64,000 bases of DNA from Hysterangium stoloniferum (lineage: Eukaryota; Basidiomycota; Agaricomycetes; Hysterangiales; Hysterangiaceae), in contig WHVD01000242.1 in assembly GCA_015178975.1 (NCBI GenBank), positions 1-64,000 of the forward strand. Reading direction: 5' to 3'. The notes beneath the pieces are model-generated. The model worked only from the letters and a program-made list of their open reading frames with translations, ran no database searches and had not been told where the DNA came from. Positions 35,500 to 46,400 of the stretch are shown here, in pieces. How positions within the stretch are numbered: the stretch's first letter is position 1; the number at the start of each line of letters is the position of its first letter. The translations under genes were made by a program, and so were the position numbers.

Positions 35500-36735
35500 T
35501 CATTGGGGATGTAGGTGTTCGAGTGGTATATCCATTAGAGACACTGATGAAGTCGAAGGCCGTTGTGGCTTACAGGTCAGGCAGCGAACCCATGCCAAGT
35601 CAACGAACCATTCCTTACACCGTTGAGCAAGTCTCAACACCTCAATAATTGGGGGTATTGTCACAAACATCGCGAGCACCTGGCCAAATGCTATCGACCA
35701 TGTGTTATCATTTGAGGCGTCAGCGCCGATTTGGATGAGAAAAATCCAATACAAGGATGGGAGAACAACCACGGATAAGAATAATATGAAGGGGTAGTTG
35801 TCTGTGACGTGGTGCCTGCTCTCATGAGCAGAATATTAGGCTGAAAGCTGACTCTTTAACTTACCAGACTTTCCCAAACCGAAACTTGTATCTTTCTCCT
35901 TTCCAAATTTCGCGTCGAGATAGCCATATAGCGATAAGCCACGATAAAACTGTGAGTTCGACAGGAAGGGCCAGAATAATGCTCGCAGTAGTCCCCTCTT
36001 CTTCTTTAAATGAGGCGAAAAATACAAATGGCAGAAACAAAAACATTTTGAACATTTTCTTCTGAAAATTATCCTCACAGGAGAGTTGGGTAAAATGAGG
36101 GGCATGGTTTCGAAGCAGGGTGTACGCGGCGAGGGCTATCCAGATGGGTAAAACGCCAATGACTATTACACGTCGTAAAATGTGACCCTTCCCAAATACA
36201 CTATTTAGACGATGGTCATTTTGCCACATGGAGCGAATGGCATACACAACTATGTATGCGATTGATGGTGAGCTGGCGGTCGCCACTGCAATAATAGCGT
36301 GAATTCGGGTCAGCTGTTGCTTTATTACGGAAATGGCGCAGGTGATGAGTATGGAATAAGCAGTCAAGATTTGTGACCAGATAGCACCCTTCGGTATGTC
36401 ATGACTGTAAAAGATGATCGTGGCTGTCAAGAGTAAGCATAGGAAGGGTTTTATTACAGTATCTGGCACACACCAACCAGAAAGTTGGTTATATAGGCTG
36501 ATATTCGCACAAGTGGCCCTTTCGGAGGCGTTAATGATCAGCTCTTCGACTTCAGGCGGTCAAGAAATCTTCAACATACCTCCAATATCTGTATTCGGGC
36601 AAAATCCATACGGACAACCCACATCATCAAGCGGACCCACTGCGCAGGCGTCCAAGGTCGAGCCGTTCAAGGACGTGGGGTTCAAAAATGCAACGATATC
36701 ATTTGTGATAGGGCACGAGTTGTGTCAATCGATGA
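35500..36735 (-). pseudogene. Membrane protein gene lacking its first exon (block A copy)
   Basis: Minus-strand exons read SCPITNDIVAFLNPTSLNGS and CPYGFCPNTDIG, then an intron (gtatgttg donor) and GPLVRISAYITNFLV. A further intron leads to ATIIFYSHDIPKGAIWSQIL, several hydrophobic helices and YKFRFGKVW. After a last intron comes SVVVLPSLYWIF and the end near 35500. The CPxxxDIxGxxVRIS-Y pattern resembles a family of fungal multi-TM proteins starting with CPxNPDIxGIGVRxSFY. An in-frame stop precedes SCPITN and the true N-terminus is missing. The break coincides with the deletion relative to block B near 36735. The remaining frame is clean. Confidence 0.65.
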
Positions 36736-37379
36736 TACCCTTCAACGTGAAATCTGGTGCTTTTTGACGGATAATTCGGTTAGAAACGCGGATATATGCT
36801 CTGACCAGCTCGGGTTTTGTATGGATGATTTGGACCAGTACTCACGTGCCAAGCTTGAACTTGGAAGTGTGAGGTGAGAATAGTCGCAAATCGCCAGTGG
36901 ACGCTCCCATTCGAGGATCTCTTGGGAGGCAAACGGATAGTGTGTCAACTTGAATTAGTACTGCATGTCGACTTTTCTAGGAGGTTCGTAGCTATACTGT
37001 TGCCCCGTTGATTTTACGGAAGCACAAGTCGGCGGGGTGGGATGACGCCGGGCGAGACGGAATTCTGTAGTTAGTAATTCATGTTGAAGTTTTATTTCTT
37101 GAAAAGGTGAGATCTTCGAGAAGAAGATGTGGTGGCAGGCGGTGGCGGAATGGCGAAAAAAATCACTTCGCCGTCCGCATCCATGGTAATTGAATATGTA
37201 ACGTAATATGTATGATCAGTGTCCCAGAAACGCCCACTATGTTCATCGAATGTTCAAGCGTCTGTAAGGATAGTTTGCATACGTGTCGTTTTGATGACAT
37301 GTCACTTTATTTGTCGAGATCAACAGACATGAGCCAGCAATTTCTTTGTAACCACGGAGAAGGCTATTGGGACTGTCGA

Positions 37380-37732
37380 AACACCGCACTCAGTCCCAAG
37401 AAGCGAAGAAACCGTGACATTTCAATCAAAATTGGTTGTGGCGCGAAGATTATTGTCAGACAACCGATAAACTCAGAACCGTTCGAAGTACAGTGCTATT
37501 GGGAGCATACAGGTCATGGTTCGTTCTGTCAATGTCAACGCTTCTATTTTTAATATAATTATATGTATTAGATCTAAGCTCCCTCGAGGACATGCAGTCT
37601 TCCCCCAATCCAGATACAGTTTGGGAGTGGCTGGACATGAGGGTCGCTGAAGGCTTTGATGGAAGACCCACCAAATCTATACTTAGGATGCCCAAAGAGG
37701 AGCTTGAGGCCGTGCAAATACTCTTTGTTTAG
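37380..37732 (+). pseudogene. FAR1/MULE-like transposase fragment, copy 1
   Basis: Reads KKRRNRDISIKIGCGAKIIV and FEVQCYWEHTGHG, then after a probable intron ending attag at 37571 LSSLEDMQSSPNP, TVWEWLDMRVAEGFD and SILRMPKEELEAVQ. The Cys-x-Ala...Y-x-x-E-H-x-x-H pattern resembles the N-terminal FAR1-type DNA-binding region of fungal Mutator-like transposases. No catalytic domain is present. Confidence 0.5.
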
Positions 37733-37949
37733 TGTTTCTATTGATTACTGATCAATTTTCCAGATTGAAATCTGTTGAAAAGCAAGACCTAATAGTAATA
37801 TAGCTCAGTCATGTATATGTATAACGGACTAATATATTTTGTACCTAATAGTAATATAGCTAATAAAGCAACTATTAGTTACAGTATCAGTGATTAGCTT
37901 AGGATCTTGACTCACCTCAGTCACGTATATGTATAACGGACTGAGGTGA

Positions 37950-38840
37950 CACTACAATGGTCAACTAGCTTATATACGCTGCAGGTCCAACCATCACCAG
38001 GCACCATCAATGATATGGTGGTGGTGTCGGGTGTCTATACCCGAGTGTTCATGATGTATACATTCCAACATTACAAAATCACTGATGGAGGGAAGTTCAA
38101 GGATCTTCCAATGGTGGGATATGTGGACACTGATTTTGGAGAGGACCTGGATAATTGTCATTTGTGTTCAGGACATGTTTTCATTCAAGCCAGGGAACCG
38201 ACATAATGGGGTACTCAGTATCAGCCAAATGTAGCACTTTCGACCACCAAGGCTGAATATATGGCACTTACCCGGGCAATGAAGCAAATATTATGGATGT
38301 ATTCTGCCATGGATGAGATCGGCTATCCACAATCGCGACTGGCACTGCTTTGGAACGATAACTAGGGTGCTGTATCATTAACAAAGAATACAAAAAACAA
38401 CACACAAGTAAAGCATATTGACATCTGATATCATTACATATGCGAACATGTTAGTGACGGAGATATTGAAGTCTGACGACTTGCTTTGGCGGATAACTTG
38501 GCAGATATGTTTACAAAATCACTCCCATAAATCATGCATACGAAAAAATGTATTGCCCTTTGACTCTGTAACTCTGAAGAGAACGCTTAGCCAGGAGGAG
38601 TGTTGGATTAGGCTTGCGCGTCACTCAAACTAGACTTCTCGGTTAAGCCTAAACACTGACACGTGATTAAGACCAAGAAGTATTTCTTTTGTCCGTAATC
38701 AGAATCTATTATAGTATAACTACCAGTATAACCATTGTCTTTTTTTCCTATTGTCCTCCATACATAAATACCGTAGCTAGAAAACCTGTAACTCTTTAGT
38801 CAATTCCTATTCTCTTTGAACTAGAACCTTTACTTGTAGG
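37950..38840 (+). mobile_element. Relic of a Ty1/copia element (RNase H end plus 3' LTR)
   Basis: Degenerate coding sequence for the copia RNase H: YVDTDFGEDLDNCHLCSGHV (about 38120), then NVALSTTKAEYMALTRA (38228-38280), then VKHIDI and NLADMFTKSLP in shifted frames. A purine tract aggaggag at 38593-38600 is followed by tgttggattaggcttgcgcg, a typical LTR start at 38601. The LTR end is not defined; homology to the F-box duplication begins near 38850. No 5' part is present. Confidence 0.75.
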
Positions 38841-39081
38841 AATTAGTGATATTTTAGATGTGGAATATCAAGTTGCCTGGCCTACTACATAGCATTAGTG
38901 AGCCGCTGACTTGTTATGACTGGAATACTGTATGATGGAGTCACCGGGAATGTTGAGTATTGAATTGAACCCCATCATACTTTTTAAACTCCGACCAAGG
39001 TCACTTGAAGAGAAGTTACAAGTTCACGACACCAAGCAGATTCCGGGTAATCCACGACTTTATATACATAACCTCTTCTAT

Positions 39082-40604
39082 ATGTCGAAGTCTCTTCTCG
39101 ACCTACCTGAAGAAATTCTGGAGGCCTGCATTGGTTACGTGGCACTGGATAATCCTCACTTCTACGACATTGAGGACATAACAACAACTGACATATTTGA
39201 TACTGAATGCGTAGTATTCGGCCCTCCGAGAGATATCCTACATTTACGACTGGTATGTCGAAAACTTTGTCGTATTTGTGAACCAAGGATATGGGCTGCC
39301 ATCAATCTCGATTATGATAGGGAACCTGGGCGTGGAAACCGCGTCGCCGGGTGGAGGTATTATACCACTGAAAATAAATCAAATTATATCCGTCATGTTC
39401 GTGCATTGTCAATAGCATATTACCATAGGGACAAAATTCAGGAACAAGATGTCGAGGTAGAGATTTTATCCTTGCTGCCACTCGCCACTCAAGCCAAGAA
39501 CCTTCGCCTACTGCGAGTGTATCTGCCCAATATATCTGAATCCCCTGATACAAATGCGGATTGTAACAACATCGTCAACGCTCTTCTGCGACAACCTTTA
39601 TTGCAAACAGTTATTATACCACACATAACACGATTGGAATTACTTTCATTTGCTCCGACAAATATATTAAACCTCCGCATTAGCAATTACCACCCACTTC
39701 TTTCCCTGCTCCCATTCACACCACAACTCCAAGCTTTGGCCATTCTGGACGGTGATGATCCTCTGTCATTGCCTTCAAATACATTATTACCTTGGGGGAC
39801 GTTGCGGGAGTTGGAAATATGTGATGGGTTTGAAGAGATTGTAATCAACCTTTTGGTAATATTTCGGCTTCGCTTTCATTCACATTAGGATCAACTAACA
39901 ACTGAACACTAGTGCTGGAAAAATATGCACCAAGATAGGCACGCGCCGTTAAAAGAAGTATCGCTTTACGGCGCTGTTGTAGAGCCAACCCAGATCGCAC
40001 AGTTCCTCCAAATATTTGAAGGAGTCCCCCTCACAACATTGTACCTCGAGTCCCTGACCGTTATTGATGATGTCGTTCTGAACAACCTTGTGGATGCATT
40101 TCCGAAATTACAGCGATTGATTTTACTCTCAAAAGACCATAACACGCAGTGGGAATTTACTCTCGTGAGTCTTACAGGCGAGCACCTTGGAATCAGTGAC
40201 TTGGCTCTTAAATGTTTGCCATTATAATACTTTGGTTATAGGAAGCACTTGCACGACTTTTTTCAAAACTTCAAGACCTCGAATACTTGGGTTGGAACTA
40301 CTCTTCTGTTCTTACTGACCTAACTAGCGTGTATGATAAAGCAAGTGAGGACGACGCCTTGCGAATGACTAGTAGAGCCATCGTGCCTATAATGGCTTTG
40401 GCTTGTCCACGTCTCCAAGTGATGGAGTATTTCCACGCCGAATTTTCGTATGCCTTCAGCATAGAACGTGACGACCAAGGAGACGTCGACTATGTTGACT
40501 GGCGTCTTGAAGATCCTCTTGAATATCTCACTCTTCAAACTTCGTTTTGGGTGAAATGTCTTGACAGCATATGCGAGTTGAGTAAGCAGCTTCGTCGTTC
40601 GTAA
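39082..40604 (+). CDS. F-box/LRR-like protein
   Basis: Three exons in phase: 39082-39855, 39913-40164 and 40242-40604, giving 462 residues. The N-terminus has an F-box: LLDLPEEILEACIGYVALDN, then DILHLRLVCRKLCRICEPRI followed by WAAINL. The rest shows leucine-spaced segments (for example NILNLRISNYHPLLSLLPF, LPWGTLRELEICDGF and LTTLYLESLTVID) that suggest an irregular LRR solenoid. Fungal F-box proteins of this kind usually act as SCF ubiquitin-ligase adaptors; the substrate is unknown. An upstream in-frame ATG at 38932 exists, but a TATA-like tttatatac at 39059-39067 sits between it and 39082, so 39082 was preferred. A broken tandem copy follows at 41.65 kb. Confidence 0.75.
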
Positions 40605-41649
40605 AATGTCGGTCTGGGGTTTGGCTCAAGTGTTTGACAGAATAGCCAGTGCGCGACTTGGAATGTTCGGAATACCTCATTAGAGGACGTGTCCGAGGGA
40701 CAGAAGGTTTTTCAATAAAGATAATTTATTTCCAAGAGAAGGATCACTGTTCTCAATATAAATGAAGAAATCGGTGGTGGTTATCATAACGATCATTTAC
40801 TCAATAATAAATGCTGAATGCGCGGGTTTTCGTCACTTTCAATATATATATGAGCATTATGTTTTAACGAGTGTCTTGCACCCCAATCGTAAGTCGCAAG
40901 GTGGCGGCTGGCCGTTTTCGCGCTGTGGGGCTTGGGAGATTCTCAATTCCGTCAGTGTCTCTCACCCACACTTGACCCAAGCGGCCATCTTCATCGAGTA
41001 TATCATTCCTCGTCCTGGCCTGAACTTACTGTAGGTCTATACCCAAGGCTTAGGCCAGGGTTATAGTACCATGGTCGATCGCGGCAATAGCTGTACAGTT
41101 AATGTGTATATTTCAGACCAGCCAAGAGACAGTAGCGCACTCTAAGCTGTAGCTGTGGATCACACAACATATATGATAGCTACCTCAATGAAAGCCACCT
41201 GCGAGGTAATAATTGAATAGATAATGTATTGAAATATGTACCGTGAGATATATATGAGATAAAGGTCTGTCTAGTACTTAAGTCCGCTGTAAGCCTCAAT
41301 GTTGGCACTCAGGTTAAGCCTGTAGTTAAATGAGAAAATAAAAAATAAAATTGTATAATTGCTAGCTAGCTACAGCTGGCTTTTATAAATAAATCATAAT
41401 TAATTAATGATATTTTAGATGTGGGATATCAAGTTGCCTGCCCCACTACATAGCATTAGTGAGCCACTGACCTGTTATGCTGGAATACTGTATGATGGAG
41501 TCGCCGGGAATGTTGACTATTGAATTAAGCGCCATCATACCATTTACACTTCGACCAAGGTTACCTTAACGAAATTATAAGTTCACGACACCAAGCAGAT
41601 TCCGGGTAATTCACGACTTTATATATTTACCCTCTTCTATATTCCGGAG
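40605..41649. other. Spacer of the F-box tandem duplication
   Basis: 40605-40920 is the 3' flank shared with 43185-43490. 40920-41405 is unique and AT-rich. From 41409 (gatattttagatgtgg) the second copy of the block begins, matching 38850 onward. Confidence 0.55.
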
Positions 41650-43184
41650 TCTCTTCTTGACGGTCCACCCACCGGAAGAAATTCTGGAGGCCTGCGTTGG
41701 TTACGTGGCGCTGGATAATCCTCATTTTTACGACTTTGATGACTCAACTGACATATTTGATACTGAAGTGGTGTTCTGCCCTCCGAGAGATATCCTACAT
41801 TTACGACTGGCATGTCGAAAGCTTCGTCGTATTTGTGAACCAAGGATATGGGCTGCGATCAATCTCAATTATGATGATAGGGAACGGATGCCTGGAAACC
41901 GCGTCGCCGGGTGGAGGTATTATACCACTGAAAATAAATCAAATTATATTCGTCATGTTCGTGCACTGTCAATAGCATATTACCACATGGACAAAGTTCA
42001 GGAACAGATGTCGAGGTAGAAGTTTTATCTTTGCTGCCACTCGTCACTCAAGCCAAGAACCTTCGCCTACTGGGAGTGTATATACCCGATATATCTAAAT
42101 CTCCTGATACGAATGCGGATTGTAACAACATCGTCAACGCTCTTCTGCGGCAACCTTTATTGCATACAGTTATTATACGCGACACATCCCCATTGCAATT
42201 ACTCCCACTTGCTCCGACAAATATATTAAACCTCCGCATTAACAATTACCACGCATTTTTTTCCCTGCTCCCATTTACACCACAACTTCAAGCTTTGGTC
42301 ATTCCGGGCAGTAATGATCCTCTGTCATTTCCTTCAAGTATATTATTAAGTATATTATTTCCTTGGGGGACGTTGCAGGAGTTGGAAATATATGGTGGGT
42401 TTGAAGACATTGTAAACAACCTTTTGGTAATATTTCGGCTTCACTTTCATTCATATTAGGATCAACTAACAACTGAACACCAGTGCTGGAAAAATATACA
42501 CCAAGATAGGCGTGCGCCGTTAAAAGAAGTATCGTTTTACGGCGCTGTTATAGGGTCAGCCCAGATCGCACAGTTTCTCCAAATATTTGAAGGCATCTCC
42601 CTCACAACATTGTAACTCGAGTCCCTGAGCGTTATCGATGATGTCTTTCTGAACGACCTTGTGGATGCATTTTAAAAATTACAGCGATTGATTATATTCT
42701 CGGAAGACCTTGACACGCAGTGGGATATTACTCTCGTGAGTCTTACAGGCGAACACCTTTGAATCAGTAACCTGGCTCTTAAATGTTTGGCATTATAATA
42801 CTTTGGTTTCAGGAAGAACTTGTACGACGTTTTTCAAAACTTCAAGACCTCGAATACTTGGGTTGGGACTACTCTTCTTTTCTTACTGACCTAACTAGCG
42901 TGCATGAGACAAGAAATGAGGAGGACGACTTGCGAATGACCGATGGAGCCATCGTGCCTATAATGGCTTTGCCTTGTGCACGTCTTCAAGTGATGGAGTA
43001 TTTCTACACCGAATTTTCGCATGCCTTCAGCATAAAACGTGACGACGAAGGAGCGTCGACCATGTTGATTGGCGGCGTTCTGGAGCTTCTCTTTATGGTC
43101 CCACTATTCAAACTTCGTTTTGGGTGCAATGTCTTCAGAGCCTCTCGCATATATGAGTTGAGTAAGTTGCTTCGTCGTTTGTAA
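41650..43184 (+). pseudogene. F-box gene tandem copy, inactivated
   Basis: Colinear with 39082-40604. The start codon is replaced (tatattccgg in place of tatatgtcga). A one-base deletion at about 42008 shifts the frame after KVQEQ. Stops occur at about 42613 (TAA within the segment equivalent to LTTLYLESL) and about 42675. Remaining F-box segment: PPEEILEACVGYVALDNPHF. Protein-level similarity to the intact copy is still high, so the duplication is not ancient. Confidence 0.88.
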
Positions 43185-43489
43185 AATGTCGGTCTGACGT
43201 TTGGCTCCAGTATGTGACCGAATAGCCAGTGCGCGGCTTATAATGCCTGGAATCCCTCATTAGAGGATGTGCCCGAAGGACAGAAGGTTTTTCAACAAAG
43301 ATAATTTATTTCCAAAAGAAGGGTTACTGTTCTCATTATAAATGAAGTTATCGGTGGGGGTTATCATAGCGATCATTCACTTAATAATAAATGTTGAATC
43401 CGCGGGTTTTCATCACTTTCAATATATATGAAAATTATGTTTTAACCAGTGTGTCTTTGCACCCCACTCATAAGTCGCAGGGTGGTGGC

Positions 43490-46129
43490 TGGAAAACTAT
43501 TAAGTATACCAAATTCTAATATACTCTAAAGGTCATTTAAACATCTGGGATGTGATTCAAACATAATTTGTTTTTAAAACTTTCAAAAAGTTTTAAACTC
43601 TCTTGTACATTACAAACTAAAGAATCTTTCCTTCCAGACACGAGTAGACAATAAAAAAATTAGTAGTTTGAAACACTAATACTTTAAAAAAATAGATACT
43701 TTTAGATAGTCCATTCCATGCATATGTATATCATTGGCACCTCTAAATACATATGTATTACTTTGGAATGGATCTGTCAATCTGAACAGATTTCTACTTG
43801 ATTCAACATACCCAGAATATATAGGGGGTTTTACTTAATAAAGACAGCTGTGGTATGAAAAATTTCCAATAATATTTTACATATTTTACATGGAAATAAC
43901 TACATTACAACTTTTAAAAAACAAAGTACTAATAAAAGTATTAGTAGGCATCTGTAAAAATAAGGAAATTATATATAATGGAATTTGTTAAATAACTATG
44001 CATTGTATAAGATGTAATATGAAGAACTATTTCTGGTGGTTGTTTTTTGATGATATAATTGTTTCAGAATAGATATCACTATTTAAAGATAGAGTTTTGT
44101 AAAAATAAGACTTTTACTAGTAAATATTTGAGATTATGGTAATTATAAACACCCTCCATAGACCACAGAAGCAACATCAAAAAGGAAATCCATGTCACCT
44201 CCTCATTGACAAAAAAAAAAAGGAAATTGCCATCACCTAGTGATTCAGAATGTGACCTCCCATCTCCTCAAGCCTTACTAGATGGCATTCTGGTATGAAC
44301 CTTACTCACAACTTTCTGTGACAATTCCTGACAACATCCCACTCCTTCTAAGCATTGGAAGACACAGAAGACTGACCCTTCACCCAAATGATTAAGTACA
44401 GATATATAAAAAAGGCAATACAATAGATTTTGAGTTTGTGGATTTATAGTCAACAAAAATACAATGTAATATTTTGTCCTCACAATAGTGATCTAACCTT
44501 AATCCTAGGACAAGGAGGATGGTGGGGCACATTCAGGTGGGCACATTGCACACTGAGCCTTGGAAGTACCCTGCTGTAGGAAGGGCTTGTCTGAAGTCTG
44601 CATAACAGCTATATGTGGTAGCAGAGTGGCACACTTGTATTAACAGTTTGAGGATGTGCTTGATGGTGACTTGATAAAGTAGTATGCACTGCAGAGATGG
44701 TCAATCATGAGGCATTAGAAATTGCACCTGACTCACCTATAACATGAACCAATCCCCAACAGTGACTTGATCAAGTAATGTGCTGTGGAGATGGGCAATG
44801 ATGAGGCACTAGAAGATGCACCTGACTCACTGTATAACCTAAACTGGTGCCGGATGATCAGCTGATAAAGTAAAATACACTATGGAGATGGTCAATTATA
44901 AGGCATTAGAGAGTGCACCCCTGGCTCACTGTGTAGCCCAAACTCATGCCCAAAGGTGACTTGATAAAATAATATGCACTGCAGAGATGGTCAATTATGA
45001 GCTGCTGACATAGATAGTGTGTCCAACTCATTGTATTGACCCAAGCCCCTCATATCATCTCAATAGATATGGCTTTGGCAGTGAGCAGGGGGTCAGATCA
45101 CATTAATGAGTCACTGAATAGACAAATTAGGTGAGCAGTCATATAAATTGGAATTGACAATAGTCAGTCAATGGGGACATTGACTGTATGGGAGGGAAAA
45201 GATTGATAATCCATAAAAATAGGGGTCAGTGCTATACTCTATACATATTAGGATTAGGTCCCTAGCATTCCCCAAATACATACCTGATTGAATTTACAAA
45301 TTTATCAGTCAGAGTCAAGATACATGCCACAGAATACACACTGCACCATTTCCTAGCCAAAAATAATGTCAGATAATGATAATAAAGTGACCAATGGCCA
45401 TCTGTTTGGTAGCCAGTTTGGGTCCTCAGGTGACATGCTGACATTAAAGGGAAATTGTTGCACCTGGTGCACCATCTTTGATACTCGCTCAAGAGTTGGG
45501 AAGTCCATTTAGCTCAATATACATATGCTATAGTGTTACAGAGCTTCAACAATAAAATAAGCAAAGGTTTAGTAATTTAAATACTGATAGATTAATGAGC
45601 TGCACTATTAAGCTTAAACAACTCAAATCAATGCTTATTTTGATTATTGAAAGGTTCAAAAGAACAATATGTAACTCTTTTTGCAAATAAACAACTATTC
45701 CTTGAGAACAGGGGCTAGAAGCTGAGTATATGTGCAGTACCTTAGCAGAGACTTGGTATAAAGCTTTGGTTTCTTGTATGCTTATTTGTAACTATTAATA
45801 GATATTTAACAAGGTGTTAAATAATTTATTAATAGAGAAAATAATTTGTGTTGGATTTCTTGTGTGCTTGTACTTGATTAATTCACTAGCTTAGGTATGG
45901 GTCTTGAATAATCTAAGTGTTGGCAGGGATTTCAGTAAGAATACTTATTAGGTTTATTATGTAATTAATAAGCCTAAGGGGTAGCTGTGAGGCTGGGGGA
46001 ACTTAGATGATTAGCTAAGTTCAAGAGTTGCTGACAAAGAGTTCTAGATTCTGCAAGTATAGGTGCTTGCAGTTAGTGTATCAGACTAAGGCTATTATTG
46101 TCCTTAGGATGATGAGATAAGCTTCTGAG
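43490..46129. other. AT-rich, CpG-poor intergenic region
   Basis: No gene is supported. CpG is nearly absent over 43500-45900, as expected for long-methylated DNA. Contains the 96-bp tandem repeats at 44665-45060. At about 45850 the sequence tgttggatttcttgtgtgct looks like an LTR start, so the young copia element may have landed in an older LTR, but no other end was found. Confidence 0.45.
44665..45060. repeat. Four degenerate tandem repeats of about 96 bp
   Basis: The motif ttgataaagta followed by gagatgg and tcaat recurs, with gataaag-equivalents at 44673, 44769, 44864 and 44963 (spacing 96, 95 and 99). Each unit also has an aggca/aggcatt segment or remnant and a ctgactca-type segment. The units are diverged by many transitions. 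Confidence 0.8.
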
Positions 46130-46134
46130 CTGTG
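46130..46134. repeat. Target-site duplication (left) of copia element
   Basis: CTGTG directly precedes the 5' LTR. The same five bases follow the 3' LTR at 50744-50748. Confidence 0.9.
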
Positions 46135-46381
46135 TGTTGAGATTGTCGGAGTTTGAAGTCTGAAGTCGGATATCGGACAAAGAATAAGTCCGAGCACAGT
46201 TATAATAGAGAATAAAACATAGCATTGGTAAAAGATTAGGAATCAGTATGGAACCGGCAACATACCATTACCGGTACATAGTATATAGGATAGAAAACAA
46301 CATGTGAATAAAGGAGTCGGAAAAACCCAAAAGATATTATTATCTCTCTAGCTCTCACTCGCTCAAATATAAATTACAACA
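46135..46381 (+). repeat. 5' LTR of copia element
   Basis: Contains a TATA-like tatatagg near 46272-46279 that may serve as promoter. Ends immediately before the primer-binding region. Confidence 0.95.
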
Positions 46382-46400
46382 GGTTATGGGCCCCGAACCT
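46382..46400 (+). promoter_or_regulatory. Putative primer-binding site overlapping the gag start
   Basis: The sequence ggttatgggccccgaacc follows the LTR directly, where copia elements carry the primer-binding site. It is not the common initiator-Met type (TGGTATCAGAG), so the primer tRNA is not identified. The first ATG of the polyprotein (46386) lies inside it, leaving no internal leader. Confidence 0.5.

Larger units (their letters stand above)
34473..37740. repeat. Segmental duplication, block A
   Basis: Colinear, with gaps, with 54697-58690. Landmarks shared by both are gataaaagtataaagcccgc, ctggctgacctttccccttt, the membrane-protein pseudogene exons, caatcgatgata and the FAR1-like segment. 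Relative to block B it lacks about 500 bp (B 57015-57533) and the LINE insertion. At 34901-35152 the minus strand reads CVRSSPPSKRGAVYLPKGKG and RLCTCETC, which may be a transposase relic. Confidence 0.8.

Noticed and set aside
38932..39081. Upstream in-frame ATG for the F-box protein
   Set aside because: A TATA-like box lies between 38932 and 39082, and the upstream residues are not shared in frame with the tandem copy.
45846..46134. Complete older LTR split by the copia insertion
   Set aside because: A TGTTGG start is present, but no matching end or target duplication could be identified on the other side.
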